Source of the DNA: Hyphomicrobiales bacterium
GTDB lineage: Bacteria > Pseudomonadota > Alphaproteobacteria > Rhizobiales > Xanthobacteraceae
Direction: 5' to 3'
DNA: 64,000 bases
Assembly (NCBI GenBank): GCA_017305665.1
Contig: JAFKKH010000017.1
Span: forward strand, 1-64,000
Shown: one piece after another, positions 21,430 through 30,450 of the stretch
Numbering within the stretch: position 1 is the first letter of the stretch
Layout of the letters: every line of letters starts with the position of its first letter
Position numbers and translations under genes: made by a program
The notes under the pieces: model-generated
What the model was told of the DNA's origin: nothing
Databases searched by the model: none
Seen by the model: the letters and a program-made list of their open reading frames with translations, nothing else

Positions 21430-22733
21430 ATGGCCCAGAGCCAGACCGGCCGTCCGCAGCCGTCCCCGACCATGCGCGTGACCGCAGCCATTCTCGGGAA
21501 TGCGCTCGAATTCTATGACTTCACCGTCTATGCGGCATTCGCCACCTGGCTCGCCAAGGCCTTCTTTCCGACGGAGAATCCAAGCACCGGTCTTCTGTTG
21601 TCGGTTGCGACCTTCGGCGTTGGATTCGTCGCGAGGCCGCTCGGCGCCATCGTGATCGGTGCCTATGCCGATCATCACGGGCGCAAGCCTGCGATGACCT
21701 TGACCATCTGGATGATGGCAGTCGCGAGCGGCATGATCGGGCTATTGCCGACCTATTCGCAGATCGGTGCACTGGCGCCGGTTCTGCTCGTGTTCGCACG
21801 CCTGCTGCAGGGCTTCTCCACCGGCGGCGAGATGGGGCCGACCACGACCTACCTGCTGGAAAGCGCGCCGGAGTCACGCAAGGGCTTCTTCGGAAGCTGG
21901 CAACTCGCGAGCCAAAGTCTCGGCACCGTGATCTCGGGCCTGGTAGGTCTGCTGCTCGCGCTGATGATCACGCCGGGTGCCACCGACAGCTGGGGCTGGC
22001 GGGTGCCGTTTTTGCTCGGCATCCTGATCGCCCCGGTCGGCTATTACATCCGCCGCAACCTCGACGAGACCATCGATACCACCGAGGCCCATGACAGCAT
22101 GGGCAAGGTGATGGCCGATGTCGTCTCCAATCACTGGCAGAAGATCCTACTATGCATCCTGCTGATCTCCGGCGCCACCATCACCCAGTATTTCTTTCTC
22201 TATACCGCGACCTACGCCATCAACACCCTGCACTACAGCTCGGGCTGGTCGATGGCCGCCAATCTTGCGACAGGCATCAGCGGTGTGGTGTTCTCGCTGG
22301 TGGGCGGACTGCTGGCGGACAGGTTTGGCATCAAAACGATCGCGCTGGTGCCGCGACTGATCGTGACATTGCTGCTCTATCCTGCACTGCAATTGGTCGT
22401 GACATCCGGCTCGCCAGCCGTGCTCGTCATTGTCGCCGCAGGCCTGATGTCGCTTCATGCCATGGCAGGCGCGGCCGGAATTGTTCTCATTCCGCTGATC
22501 TTCCCCTCGGCCGTGCGCACGTCGGGGCTGTCCATCGCCTATGCACTCGGCGTGACCATCTTCGGGGCACCGCGCAGCTTGTTTTCACATGGATCATCGG
22601 CACCACCGGCGATAAGCTGTCCTGGATCTGGTACATCATCGCCATGAGCATCATCAGCTTCCTTGCAACGCTCGCGATCAAGGTGCCGGATACCCTGCGG
22701 CAAACCCCGCAGGCCGTTCCGTCACACGCCTGA
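21430..22733 (+). pseudogene. MHS-family MFS transporter, split by a one-base frameshift
   Basis: The gene encodes a metabolite:H+ symporter of the MHS family: NALEFYDFTVYAAFATWLAKAFFP, GARPLGAIVIGAYADHHGRKP-type loop, and GFSTGGEMGPTTTYLLE. The first frame runs to 22647 but turns into unrelated residues after ALGVTIFG near 22566. The normal C-terminus (GTAQLVFTWIIGTTG ... VPDTLRQTPQ) continues in the next frame to 22733. One more G in the G-run at 22564-22567 would restore FGGTAQ, the family sequence. Either a recent mutation or a base-calling error in a homopolymer. Without the shift the product would have about 434 residues. Confidence 0.78.
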
Positions 22734-22777
22734 ATGCTGCATGCGATTGCTTGATTGAGACAACAGAAAGACCCGCG

Positions 22778-23977
22778 ATGAACAAACATCCCTTGGTTGA
22801 CGCGCTCAAGGCCCACGAAGCGGAGATGATCGAGATCCGGCATCAGATCCATCGCAATCCGGAAGTCGGCTTCGAGGAAACGCAGACCGCCGCGCTGGTG
22901 GCGAAGAAGCTGCGCGAATTCGGACTCGAAGTCACCGAGGGCATCGCCAAGACCGGCGTGGTTGCCACCCTGAAAGGGAAACAGCCCGGCCAGCGCGCGA
23001 TCGGACTGCGCGCCGATCTCGATGCCCTGCATATCCAGGAAGTGCCGGGCCGCAACTACGGCTCGACCGTTCCCGGCAAGATGCACGCCTGCGGCCACGA
23101 CGGCCACACCGCGATGCTGCTGGGCGCCGCCCACTATCTGTCGGAACATCCGGATTTCGGCGACACCGTGAACTTCATCTTTCAACCGGCTGAAGAGGGA
23201 CTCGGCGGCGGCAAAAAGATGGTCGAGGAAGGCCTGTTCGATTCCTTCCCGGTCGACGCGGTCTACGGCATGCACAACATGCCGGGCATTCCGGTCGGCC
23301 ACTTCCACACCCGGACCGGATCGTTCCTGGCGGCGAGCGATAGCTGGGAAGTGAGTTTTCATGGCACCGGCGGTCACGGCGGCGCCGGCGCGCATCTCGC
23401 GACCGACCCGACGCTCGCGGTCGCGCAGTTCATCACAGCGATCCAGACCATCGTCAGCCGTTCGGTGCCGGCAATCGAGACTGCAGTGGTCAGCGTCGGC
23501 TCGATCATGGGCGGCGATCCCGGCTCGCCGAACATCATTCCGTCAAAGGTGACGATCACAGGCACGGCGCGATCCTACTCGCCGGCTATCCGCGACCTGC
23601 TTGAAAGCCGGCTGACGGCGCTCGCGCATGCGCAAGCCGCGGCCTTCGGCTGCACGGCGGAGGTGATCTACAATCGCCGTTACCCGCCGCTCATCACCCA
23701 TGCCGAGCAGACCGACATTTCCATCGCCGCCGCTTCGGATCTGGTCGGTGCGTCACAGGTGGTCGGCAATGCCGCGCCCATCACCGGCTCGGAAGATTTT
23801 TCATTCATGCTTGAAGCGAAGCCCGGCGGGTTCATCATGATCGGCAATGGCTTCGCACCGGACGGCTCGTTCCACAACGTCCATACGCCCGGTTACGATT
23901 TCAACGACGACATCCTCACCCTCGGCGCCGCCTACTGGGTGAAGCTGGTGCAGACTGAATTGTCGGTCGAAAGATAA
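22778..23977 (+). CDS. M20D-family amidohydrolase (hippurate / N-acyl amino acid hydrolase type)
   Basis: A 399-residue metal-dependent amidohydrolase. Metal-binding segments are KMHACGHDGHTAML, FQPAEEGLGGGKKM with the catalytic Glu pair, and MHNMPGIPVG; the C-terminal GSEDFSFML supplies the last ligand. Family members cleave N-acyl amino acids, hippurate or auxin conjugates. The ATG at 22778 is preferred over an in-frame TTG at 22751. It follows the frameshifted transporter at 44 bases and is likely in the same unit; together they suggest uptake and hydrolysis of an amide, substrate unknown. Confidence 0.88.
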   Translation: MNKHPLVDALKAHEAEMIEIRHQIHRNPEVGFEETQTAALVAKKLREFGLEVTEGIAKTGVVATLKGKQPGQRAIGLRADLDALHIQEVPGRNYGSTVPGKMHACGHDGHTAMLLGAAHYLSEHPDFGDTVNFIFQPAEEGLGGGKKMVEEGLFDSFPVDAVYGMHNMPGIPVGHFHTRTGSFLAASDSWEVSFHGTGGHGGAGAHLATDPTLAVAQFITAIQTIVSRSVPAIETAVVSVGSIMGGDPGSPNIIPSKVTITGTARSYSPAIRDLLESRLTALAHAQAAAFGCTAEVIYNRRYPPLITHAEQTDISIAAASDLVGASQVVGNAAPITGSEDFSFMLEAKPGGFIMIGNGFAPDGSFHNVHTPGYDFNDDILTLGAAYWVKLVQTELSVER

Positions 23978-24005
23978 AGGCCGGACGGCCTCCAGACAAA
24001 ATGCG

Positions 24006-24118
24006 TGATGCCCGGACTTGATCCGGGCATCATCCATCTTCCCTCAAGAAAAATGGCTTGCCGGGTCATAGACGAACGGAGCGACGCCGTTCTTCGAACG
24101 GCTATGCCCGGCAATGAC
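24006..24118. repeat. Dispersed palindromic intergenic repeat, copy A
   Basis: The segment begins TGATGCCCGGACTTGATCC and ends GCCCGGCAATGAC. It has an inner hairpin (TGCCCGGACTTGATCCGGGCA) and complementary ends. The same element, shortened, recurs at 27682-27753. It sits between the convergent amidohydrolase and hppD genes. Such elements are common in Bradyrhizobium-group genomes. Confidence 0.75.
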
Positions 24119-24129
24119 AAAGCTATTGT

Positions 24130-25248
24130 TCACGCCGCCGTCTTGTCCTTCAGCACGCCGCGCCGGATCTGATCTTCCTCGATCGATTCGAACAGCGCCT
24201 TGAAGTTGCCTTCACCGAACCCATCGTCGCCCTTGCGCTGGATGAACTCGAAGAAGATCGGCCCAATCGCGTTGGCCGAGAAAATCTGCAGCAGCACCTT
24301 GGTGTGCCCGCCATCGACCACGCCCTCGCCGTCGATCAGGATGCCGTTCTTTTGCAACCGCGCGATGTCCTCGCCATGCTTCGGCAGCCGCGTATCGATC
24401 TTCTCGAAATATGTTGCCGGCGGCGACGGCATGAACGGCAGGCCATCGGCCCTGAGCTTTTCGATGGTGCGATAGATGTTCTTCACGCCGCAGGCGATGT
24501 GCTGAATGCCCTCGCCCTTGTAGACGTTCAGATACTCCTCGATCTGGCCGGAGTCGCCGGCATCCTCGTTGATCGGAATCCGGATCTTGCCGTCGGGACT
24601 GGTCAGCGCGCGGGAAAACAGGCCTGACGCACGACCCTCGATATCGAAGAAACGGATTTGCCGGAAGTTGAACAGCCGCTCATAAAAGCCGGTCCACACG
24701 TCCATGCGGCCGCGGTGCACGTTGTGGGTGAGATGATCGAGATAGAACAGCCCCACGCCTTCGGGCCGCGGATTCTGCGCACCGAGCCATTCGAATTCGA
24801 GCTCGTAGGCCGAGCCCTCCGCGCCGTAACGATCGACGAAATACAACAGGCTGCCGCCGATGCCCTTGATCGCGGGAACATCGAGCGTCTTTTGCGCAGA
24901 GTTGGCATCGGCCGGCTCGGCGCCGAGCGACACCGCGCGCTCATAGGCACGCTTCGCATCGACGACGCGAAACGCCATGGACGGCGCGCAAGGCCCGTGG
25001 GCCGCGACGAAGTTATAGCCGTGTGTGCCCGGCTCCTCGTTGACGAGGTAGTTGATGTCGCCCTGGCGATAGACCGTGATCTTCTTGGTCTTGTGCCGCG
25101 CGACGGACACGTAGCCCATCAGCTTGAACAGCGCATGCAATTCTTCGGGCTGCGGGTGGGCGTATTCGACAAACTCGAAACCATCGGTGCCCATCGGGTT
25201 GTCAGCGGAAATGACGGCGGGCGGCGCATCGTGCGGAAACGGTCCCAT
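24130..25248 (-). CDS. hppD: 4-Hydroxyphenylpyruvate dioxygenase
   Basis: A 372-residue Fe(II) dioxygenase of the VOC fold that turns 4-hydroxyphenylpyruvate into homogentisate, the entry to the pathway encoded downstream. Conserved segments are FVEYAHPQPEEL, LDHLTHNVHRGRMD (first His ligand), INEDAGDSGQIEEYLNVYKGEGIQHIA (second His) and GPIFFEFIQRKGDDGFGEGNFKALFES with the Glu ligand. The ATG at 25248 follows GGGAGA; the frame's extension to 25341 runs into the operator region. It is divergent from an Lrp-type regulator. Confidence 0.95.
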   Translation of the reverse strand: MGPFPHDAPPAVISADNPMGTDGFEFVEYAHPQPEELHALFKLMGYVSVARHKTKKITVYRQGDINYLVNEEPGTHGYNFVAAHGPCAPSMAFRVVDAKRAYERAVSLGAEPADANSAQKTLDVPAIKGIGGSLLYFVDRYGAEGSAYELEFEWLGAQNPRPEGVGLFYLDHLTHNVHRGRMDVWTGFYERLFNFRQIRFFDIEGRASGLFSRALTSPDGKIRIPINEDAGDSGQIEEYLNVYKGEGIQHIACGVKNIYRTIEKLRADGLPFMPSPPATYFEKIDTRLPKHGEDIARLQKNGILIDGEGVVDGGHTKVLLQIFSANAIGPIFFEFIQRKGDDGFGEGNFKALFESIEEDQIRRGVLKDKTAA

Positions 25249-25332
25249 GGCAAATCTCCCAGGCTGAATCTTTCCACCATTGTCCGTCCGAAATCCCGCA
25301 AAATGTGTGCAAATGAGGCTCAATTTCGATAA

Positions 25333-25355
25333 TCTATGCATGATTTGTGTATAGA
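25333..25355. promoter_or_regulatory. Candidate Lrp-type operator between hppD and its regulator
   Basis: TCTATGCA, seven bases, TGTATAGA form an inverted repeat with one mismatch just before the regulator start, in AT-rich sequence between divergent genes. Position and symmetry fit binding by the adjacent Lrp/AsnC protein. Confidence 0.55.
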
Positions 25356-25370
25356 TAAGGTATTTTACGC

Positions 25371-25844
25371 ATGATTTCTGTTGACGCCTTCGACCTCAAG
25401 ATGCTGGCCGCGCTGCAGGATGACGGTCGGTTGACCAATCAAGAGCTCGCCGACATCGTCGGCCTGTCGGCCTCGCAATGCTCGCGGCGGCGGATGCGCC
25501 TCGAAGAGGAAAAGATCATCGCCGGCTATCATGCGAACCTCGCGGGCGAAGCGCTCGGCTTCACCCTGATCGCGTTCATCCACATCACGCTGGCGACGCA
25601 CTCTCCCGACAACGCAGACAAACTCCGTGCGTTGGTCAATCGTGTCGACGAGATCCAGGAAGCCTATTCGCTGACCGGCGACGCCGACTATCTGCTCAAG
25701 GTCGTGCTGCCGGATCTCAAGAGCCTGTCCGACATCATCAATAACGTGCTGATGCCGCACCAGAGCGTGGCGCATGTGCGTTCGTCGATCGTGCTCGACC
25801 GGCTGAAGGAAACGTCAAGGCTGCCGCTCTCCGCGACGCGATAG
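25371..25844 (+). CDS. Lrp/AsnC-family transcriptional regulator
   Basis: A 157-residue regulator. The N-terminal helix-turn-helix is DAFDLKMLAALQDDGRLTNQELADIVGLSASQCSRRRMRLE, followed by the RAM (ligand-sensing) domain with VDEIQEAYSLTGDADYLLKV. An AAGG lies nine bases before the ATG. Divergent from hppD, it probably controls tyrosine degradation, with an amino acid as the likely effector; that is inference from position. Confidence 0.9.
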   Translation: MISVDAFDLKMLAALQDDGRLTNQELADIVGLSASQCSRRRMRLEEEKIIAGYHANLAGEALGFTLIAFIHITLATHSPDNADKLRALVNRVDEIQEAYSLTGDADYLLKVVLPDLKSLSDIINNVLMPHQSVAHVRSSIVLDRLKETSRLPLSATR

Positions 25845-25937
25845 GCGTTGGGACCGGAATCGAGGGGAATCGACCATTCGCTAAGACGCACCGATTTTGC
25901 CATGATCGCGGCGAACCGAGAATGAGGAGAACATGGG

Positions 25938-26249
25938 ATGGCGCTGCAGCTTCGACCGAACTGCGAATATTGCGACAAGGACCTGCCGCCGCAGGCGCTG
26001 GATGCCCGCATCTGCAGCTATGAGTGCACGTTCTGCGCGGATTGCGCCGAAACGAAATTGCACAACGTCTGTCCGAACTGCGGCGGCGGCTTTGCGCCAC
26101 GGCCGATCCGCCCCTCACGGGAATGGCGGCCGGGCGTGTGCGTGGCGAAGCAAACGCCGTCGGACAAGCGCGTACATATGAAATACGAGGCCGACGACAT
26201 CGCAGCCCACATCGCGCGGATTGAGAAGCTACCGCCGGAGCAACGATGA
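25938..26249 (+). CDS. DUF1272 small Cys-rich protein
   Basis: A 103-residue protein with a zinc-ribbon-like arrangement in the first 45 residues: CEYCDKDLP, CSYECTFCADCAE and CPNCGGGF, eight cysteines in paired CxxC-type motifs. This is the DUF1272 family, of unknown function. GAGGAGA lies seven bases before the ATG. The C-terminal half is basic and then helical. It lies between the Lrp regulator and fahA without an obvious functional tie. Confidence 0.8.
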   Translation: MALQLRPNCEYCDKDLPPQALDARICSYECTFCADCAETKLHNVCPNCGGGFAPRPIRPSREWRPGVCVAKQTPSDKRVHMKYEADDIAAHIARIEKLPPEQR

Positions 26250-26289
26250 GCAACGATAGCAAAACAGCAGGCGCCTCCCATTCACCGCC

Positions 26290-26373
26290 GTCATTCCGGC
26301 GTGATGCGAAGCATCGAACCTACTGCCGGGGATTATGGATACCGGACAGCCGCTACGCGGCTTCCGGAATGAC
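26290..26373. repeat. Palindromic intergenic repeat between DUF1272 and fahA
   Basis: GTCATTCCGG at the left end and CCGGAATGAC at the right end are perfect inverted copies; the inside also has short inverted segments (GCGTGATGCGAAGC, AGCCGCTACGCGGCT). This is a second type of dispersed element, different from copy A. It lies just after the fahA stop and could act as a terminator. Confidence 0.75.
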
Positions 26374-26385
26374 AAAGTAGGTTTG

Positions 26386-27660
26386 CTACCCCGCCGCCCG
26401 GATGGTCCCTTCGACCTCGCCGAAGCCGACGCGATAGCCGTCGCCCTGGCACCAGCCGCGCATCACAAGCGAATCGCCGTCCTCAAGGAACGTGCGCTTG
26501 TCGCCGCCAGGCAATTCAAGCGGCTCCGAACTGTTCCAGGAGATTTCCAGCAGGCTGCCGCGCTGATCCTTCTCGGGGCCACTGATGGTGCCGCTCCCCA
26601 GGAGATCGCCGACATTCATCGCGCAGCCGCCGGACGCGTGATGCACGAGTTGCTGCACCGACGACCAGTACATGTATTTGAAATTGGTCCGCGAGATATT
26701 CGCGGCCGCCTTCATTGCTGATGTGCGCAAGCTGACATCGAGGTGCAGATCGTAATTGTTGGCGCCTTTCTGCTGCAGATACGGCAACGGCTGCGGGTTC
26801 TGCGCCGGTCCCTGCACGCGGAACGGCTCCAGCGCTTCGCGCGTCACCACCCAAGGGCTGATCGAGGTGGCGAACGCCTTGGCCTGGAACGGGCCGAGCG
26901 GCACGTATTCCCATTGCTGGATGTCGCGGGCGCTCCAGTCGTTCAGCAGCACGAATCCGAAGATCATCGCCTCGGCCTGCGCCTCGGTCAGCATCTCGCC
27001 CATTGGCGATACACCGCCGACCACGACGCCCATCTCGAGCTCGAAGTCGAGGCGCTTGCAGGGGCCGAAGCTCGGCGCATCCGCCGTCGGCGGCTTCAAC
27101 TGTCCGCGCGGACGGCGCACCTCGGTGCCGCTGACCACAACCGTGGAGGCGCGGCCGTTATAGGCGATCGGAATATGCAGCCAGTTCGGCTGCAGCGCAT
27201 TGTCCTTGCCGCGGAACATGACGCCGACATTGGTGGCGTGCTCCTTCGAGGAATAGAAATCGGTATAGCCGGACACCGCTATCGGCAGATGCAGCTTCGC
27301 GTCACGCCGCGGCAGCAGCGCGCGCTTGCGCAGGGCGGCATTGTCGCGCAGCTCCGGATGGTCATCGCGCAACAACTCACTGATGCGCGCACGCGTCTGC
27401 GACCAGACTTTCGGCCCGAGCGCCATGAAAGCGTTGAGCGACGGCTTTGCGAACACGCATCGCTCCGCGCCGGTGCGCAGCAATCCTTCGGATTCCAGCA
27501 GCGCCAGATCGAGAACCTGATCGCCGATCGCAACGCCGACCCGCAATGCCGGCGACTGCGCAGTCGAGAATACGCCATAGGGCAGGTTTTGGATCGGAAA
27601 GTCGGACGCCGGATCGACGGCGATGAAGGATTTCAGCTTGGGATCGTTGGGATGGGGCAT
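26386..27660 (-). CDS. fahA: Fumarylacetoacetase
   Basis: A 424-residue hydrolase that splits fumarylacetoacetate to fumarate and acetoacetate, the last step of tyrosine degradation. The catalytic and metal-binding parts are visible: FYSSKEHATNVGVMFRG, DFELEMGVVVGG, LNDWSARDIQQWEYVPLGPFQAK and GSGTISGPEKDQRGSLLE. The ATG at 27660 (MPHPNDPKL) is chosen for its family-like N-terminus; the frame's extension to 27711 enters repeat DNA. It follows hmgA on the same strand with a palindromic repeat between them. Confidence 0.95.
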   Translation of the reverse strand: MPHPNDPKLKSFIAVDPASDFPIQNLPYGVFSTAQSPALRVGVAIGDQVLDLALLESEGLLRTGAERCVFAKPSLNAFMALGPKVWSQTRARISELLRDDHPELRDNAALRKRALLPRRDAKLHLPIAVSGYTDFYSSKEHATNVGVMFRGKDNALQPNWLHIPIAYNGRASTVVVSGTEVRRPRGQLKPPTADAPSFGPCKRLDFELEMGVVVGGVSPMGEMLTEAQAEAMIFGFVLLNDWSARDIQQWEYVPLGPFQAKAFATSISPWVVTREALEPFRVQGPAQNPQPLPYLQQKGANNYDLHLDVSLRTSAMKAAANISRTNFKYMYWSSVQQLVHHASGGCAMNVGDLLGSGTISGPEKDQRGSLLEISWNSSEPLELPGGDKRTFLEDGDSLVMRGWCQGDGYRVGFGEVEGTIRAAG

Positions 27661-27681
27661 GAACACTCCGGCTCTGCATGT

Positions 27682-27753
27682 GTCATGCCCGGACTTGATT
27701 CGGGCATCCATCTCTTGAAAAAATGGATTGCCGGGTCAAGCCCGGCAATGACG
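27682..27753. repeat. Dispersed palindromic intergenic repeat, copy B
   Basis: GTCATGCCCGGACTTGATTC opens it, and GTCAAGCCCGGCAATGAC closes it. It is about 40 bases shorter than copy A at 24006 but matches at both ends and in the central AAAAAATGG segment. It fills the gap between hmgA and fahA, inside what should be one operon, so it may modulate mRNA stability. Confidence 0.75.
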
Positions 27754-27759
27754 TCGCGA

Positions 27760-29106
27760 CTAGGGTTTCGTCGGATCGAAACGCTTCTCAAGACCCTTCC
27801 AGCAATCGGCGTAGTCGTCCTGCAACGTAGCTGACGTCGCGGCGTATTCGGTCACCCGCTGCGGAAAGCGCGTCTCGAACATGAAGGCCATGGTGCCCGT
27901 GAGCTTGACCGGCTTCTGCTCGCCATTGCTGGCGTGCTCGAAGGCTTCACGGTCCGGCCCGTGCGGCAGCATCTGGTTGTGCAGGCTGATGCCACCCGGC
28001 ACAAAGCCCTGTGGCTTGGCGTCGTAGACACCGTAGATCAGGCCCATGAACTCGCTCATGATGTTCATGTGATACCACGGCGGGCGGAAGGTGTTCTCCG
28101 CCACCGCCCAGCGCTCCGGGAAGATCACGAAATCGATATTCGCTGTGCCCGCCGTCTCCGACGGCGAGGTCAACACGGTGAAGATCGACGGATCGGGATG
28201 ATCGAAGGCGATTGCGCCGACCGGCGAGAACGCACGCAGATCGTATTTATACGGCGCGTAGTTGCCGTGCCACGCCACCACATCGATCGGCGAATGCGGC
28301 AGCGTCGTCTTCCAAAGCGACCCGCCCCATTTCACGAACAGATCGGTCGGCGTGTCCTTGTCCTCGTAGGCCGCAACGGGGGTCAGGAAATCGCGCGCAT
28401 TGGCGAGGCAGTTGGCGCCGATCGGCCCGCGCTCGGGCAATGTGAAGGCGCCGCCGTAGTTCTCGCAGAGATAGCCACGCGCGGGACCTGCCGGAATCTC
28501 GACGCGGAATTTGACGCCGCGTGGAATCACCGCGATCTCACCGGGCTCGATATCGATACGGCCGAACTCGGTGATGAAGCGCAGGTTGCCCTGCTGGGCT
28601 ACGAACATCATCTCACCGTCGGCGTTGTAGAACGCCTGATCGACCATCGATTGGGTGATGAGATAAACATGCGCTGCCATACCGGCTTGGGTGTTGGCGT
28701 CGCCTGCTGTCGTCATGGTGTGCATACCCTGCAGGAAGGTGACATCTCCCTTCGGCAGCGGCTGCGGATCCCAGCGCAGCTGAGCGATCGGCATCTCGTT
28801 TTCCAGACATGGCGCGGTGCGCCACAGCCCCGCATCCACTTTCATGAAGCGACCCGAATGCTTCACCGAGGGGCGGATGCGATAAAGCCACGAGCGCTCG
28901 TTGCTGCCACGCGGCGCGGTGAACGGCGACCCGGACAGTTGCTCGGCGTAGAGACCGTAAGCGCAGCGCTGCGGCGAGTTGCGGCCGATCGGCAATGCAC
29001 CGGGCAAGGCTTCGGTCTCGAAGCTGTTGCCGAAGCCGGACATGTATCCCGGCGTGACCTGAGCGGCGGCGCGGCTGATGACGTCGGGCGCGGTGTTGAT
29101 GTTCAT
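27760..29106 (-). CDS. hmgA: Homogentisate 1,2-dioxygenase
   Basis: A 448-residue cupin-fold Fe(II) dioxygenase that opens homogentisate to maleylacetoacetate. Typical segments are [24 protein letters not shown]-like [19 protein letters not shown], and the iron-site region [29 protein letters not shown] and [12 protein letters not shown]. The ATG at 29106 (MNINTAPD) follows AGGAGAG; ten residues upstream in frame are unsupported. fahA lies downstream. A maleylacetoacetate isomerase, needed between the two steps, was not seen in the window. Confidence 0.96.
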   Translation of the reverse strand: MNINTAPDVISRAAAQVTPGYMSGFGNSFETEALPGALPIGRNSPQRCAYGLYAEQLSGSPFTAPRGSNERSWLYRIRPSVKHSGRFMKVDAGLWRTAPCLENEMPIAQLRWDPQPLPKGDVTFLQGMHTMTTAGDANTQAGMAAHVYLITQSMVDQAFYNADGEMMFVAQQGNLRFITEFGRIDIEPGEIAVIPRGVKFRVEIPAGPARGYLCENYGGAFTLPERGPIGANCLANARDFLTPVAAYEDKDTPTDLFVKWGGSLWKTTLPHSPIDVVAWHGNYAPYKYDLRAFSPVGAIAFDHPDPSIFTVLTSPSETAGTANIDFVIFPERWAVAENTFRPPWYHMNIMSEFMGLIYGVYDAKPQGFVPGGISLHNQMLPHGPDREAFEHASNGEQKPVKLTGTMAFMFETRFPQRVTEYAATSATLQDDYADCWKGLEKRFDPTKP

Positions 29107-29140
29107 CTCACTCTCCTGTTGGCTCGCGAGATTCAAGTTC

Positions 29141-29225
29141 CGTCATTGCTAGCGCAGCGAAGCGATCCAGGAAATTGAACGACAAGAACTGGATTGCTTC
29201 GTCGCTCTCGCTCCTCGCAATGACG
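29141..29225. repeat. Palindromic intergenic repeat upstream of hmgA
   Basis: CGTCATTGCTAGCGCAGCGAA at the left and CTCGCTCCTCGCAATGACG at the right are inverted; the inner pair AGCGATCCAG / CTGGATTGCT and GTTCTTGTC-type loop complete a long hairpin. This REP-like type is frequent in rhizobial genomes. It separates the MBL-fold gene from hmgA. Confidence 0.75.
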
Positions 29226-29236
29226 AATGGCGGCAT

Positions 29237-30187
29237 TTATCCTTGTAATGTCGCCCACATTTCGCGGTCGCGCTTGTCGGTCCAGATCACGGGATCGTCG
29301 ATGCCGGACGCCTCGTCGAACGCACGCGATACGTTGAACGGCAAGCAGTGCTCATAGATCGCGAAGCTGGAGAACTTCGGGTCCATCACCTCGCGTGTGG
29401 CGGCCATGCTGTCCTTGAGTCCGCGGCCCTTCGCAACCGAGGATTCGGCCGCGCCGTAAAGCGTGGTGACAAAATCGCGGGTCATGGCGATGGCGTCGCG
29501 CACCATCGTTTGTCCGGTGAGCGCATCGCCGCGGCCGGGCGCCACCGCCTTGGGATCGAAGGCGCGGATTTCGTTCAGCGTCGCCGGCCACTCGCGCAGA
29601 TGCGCGTCGCCGCAGTAACAGGCCGAGTGGTATTCGATGAGATCGCCGGAGAACATCACCTCGGCGTCCGGCACCCAGGCAACGATATCTCCCGACGTAT
29701 GCCCGGCACCTAGCTGCATCAGCCGCACCTCGCGCTTGCCGAGCCAGATCGACATGTCGCCTTCGAATGTCAGCGTCGGCCAGGTCAGGCCGGGAATGCT
29801 TTCATGCCCCTCGAACAGCCGCGGAAAGCGGCCGAACTCGGAATCCCAATCCTGCTGACCGCGCTCCTCGACCAGACGGCGGGTTTCCTCCGATGCGACG
29901 ATGGCTTGCGCCTTGTAGGCGGAGGCTCCGAGCACACGGACCGCGTGATAGTGCGACAGCACCACATACTTGATCGGCTTGTCGGTGACGGTCTTGACGC
30001 GCTCGATCACCTTGTTCGCGAGCGCCGGCGTCGCCAGCGCGTCGAACACGATGCAGCCGTCGTCGCCGACGATCACGGCCGAGTTCGGATCGCCTTCGGA
30101 GGTGAACGCATAGAGATCGGGACCGATCTCCGAGAACGTGATCTTCTTTTCACCCATATCGGTGGTGGACGCAAAACCCTTGGCCAT
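29237..30187 (-). CDS. MBL-fold protein with a degenerate metal motif
   Basis: A 316-residue metallo-beta-lactamase-fold protein. Strand order and the segments GAGHTSGD and SGDLIEYHS are preserved, but the HxHxDH signature is replaced by SHYHAVRVLGASAY, so the Asp and third His are missing, and the usual last His (PGHG) is Arg in APGRGDALTG. Only part of the di-metal site remains. It may bind one metal, use another chemistry, or be a non-hydrolytic binder. It lies in the homogentisate cluster, 34 bases after a DUF2783 gene, pointing to a role in aromatic degradation that is not established. Confidence 0.8.
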   Translation of the reverse strand: MAKGFASTTDMGEKKITFSEIGPDLYAFTSEGDPNSAVIVGDDGCIVFDALATPALANKVIERVKTVTDKPIKYVVLSHYHAVRVLGASAYKAQAIVASEETRRLVEERGQQDWDSEFGRFPRLFEGHESIPGLTWPTLTFEGDMSIWLGKREVRLMQLGAGHTSGDIVAWVPDAEVMFSGDLIEYHSACYCGDAHLREWPATLNEIRAFDPKAVAPGRGDALTGQTMVRDAIAMTRDFVTTLYGAAESSVAKGRGLKDSMAATREVMDPKFSSFAIYEHCLPFNVSRAFDEASGIDDPVIWTDKRDREMWATLQG

Positions 30188-30221
30188 TAACTCACTTCCT
30201 TCTTGGTCCGATCTGTCTGGA

Positions 30222-30440
30222 TCATTGCTGCGATGGCTGCACTGCCTCGATCACTTGCCGCTTGGCGAGCGTGATGGCGTCGCGCAGCACGCCGATATCG
30301 CCGATATGGTTGGCGAGAATCAGTACCAGCGCCGCATCGAGGTCGCCGCTCTGCGCGTCGTCCAGCCCGCGATGCGCTTCCACGATCATGCGGAAGGCAT
30401 CATCAGGCTTCGCGAAATTCGAACTGGTCGACAGCGCCAT
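30222..30440 (-). CDS. Small DUF2783-type protein
   Basis: A 72-residue helical protein (MALSTSSNFAKPDDAFRMIVEAHRGLDDAQSGDL ...). I recognise it as DUF2783-like, a family regularly placed next to FAD monooxygenases of aromatic degradation. It starts 10 bases after the monooxygenase stop and runs into the MBL-fold gene after 34 bases, so the three form one transcript. Function unknown; an accessory or stabilising subunit of the monooxygenase is possible. Confidence 0.7.
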   Translation of the reverse strand: MALSTSSNFAKPDDAFRMIVEAHRGLDDAQSGDLDAALVLILANHIGDIGVLRDAITLAKRQVIEAVQPSQQ

Positions 30441-30450
30441 GTGCCGCTCC

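Noticed and set aside
25938-26249. The Cys-rich DUF1272 protein as a ferredoxin
   Set aside because: The CxxC pairs are arranged as zinc-ribbon-like motifs, and no ferredoxin spacing (CxxCxxCxxxCP) is present.
24006-29225. The intergenic repeats as a CRISPR array
   Set aside because: They are single palindromes of three types separated by genes, without regular repeat-spacer structure.
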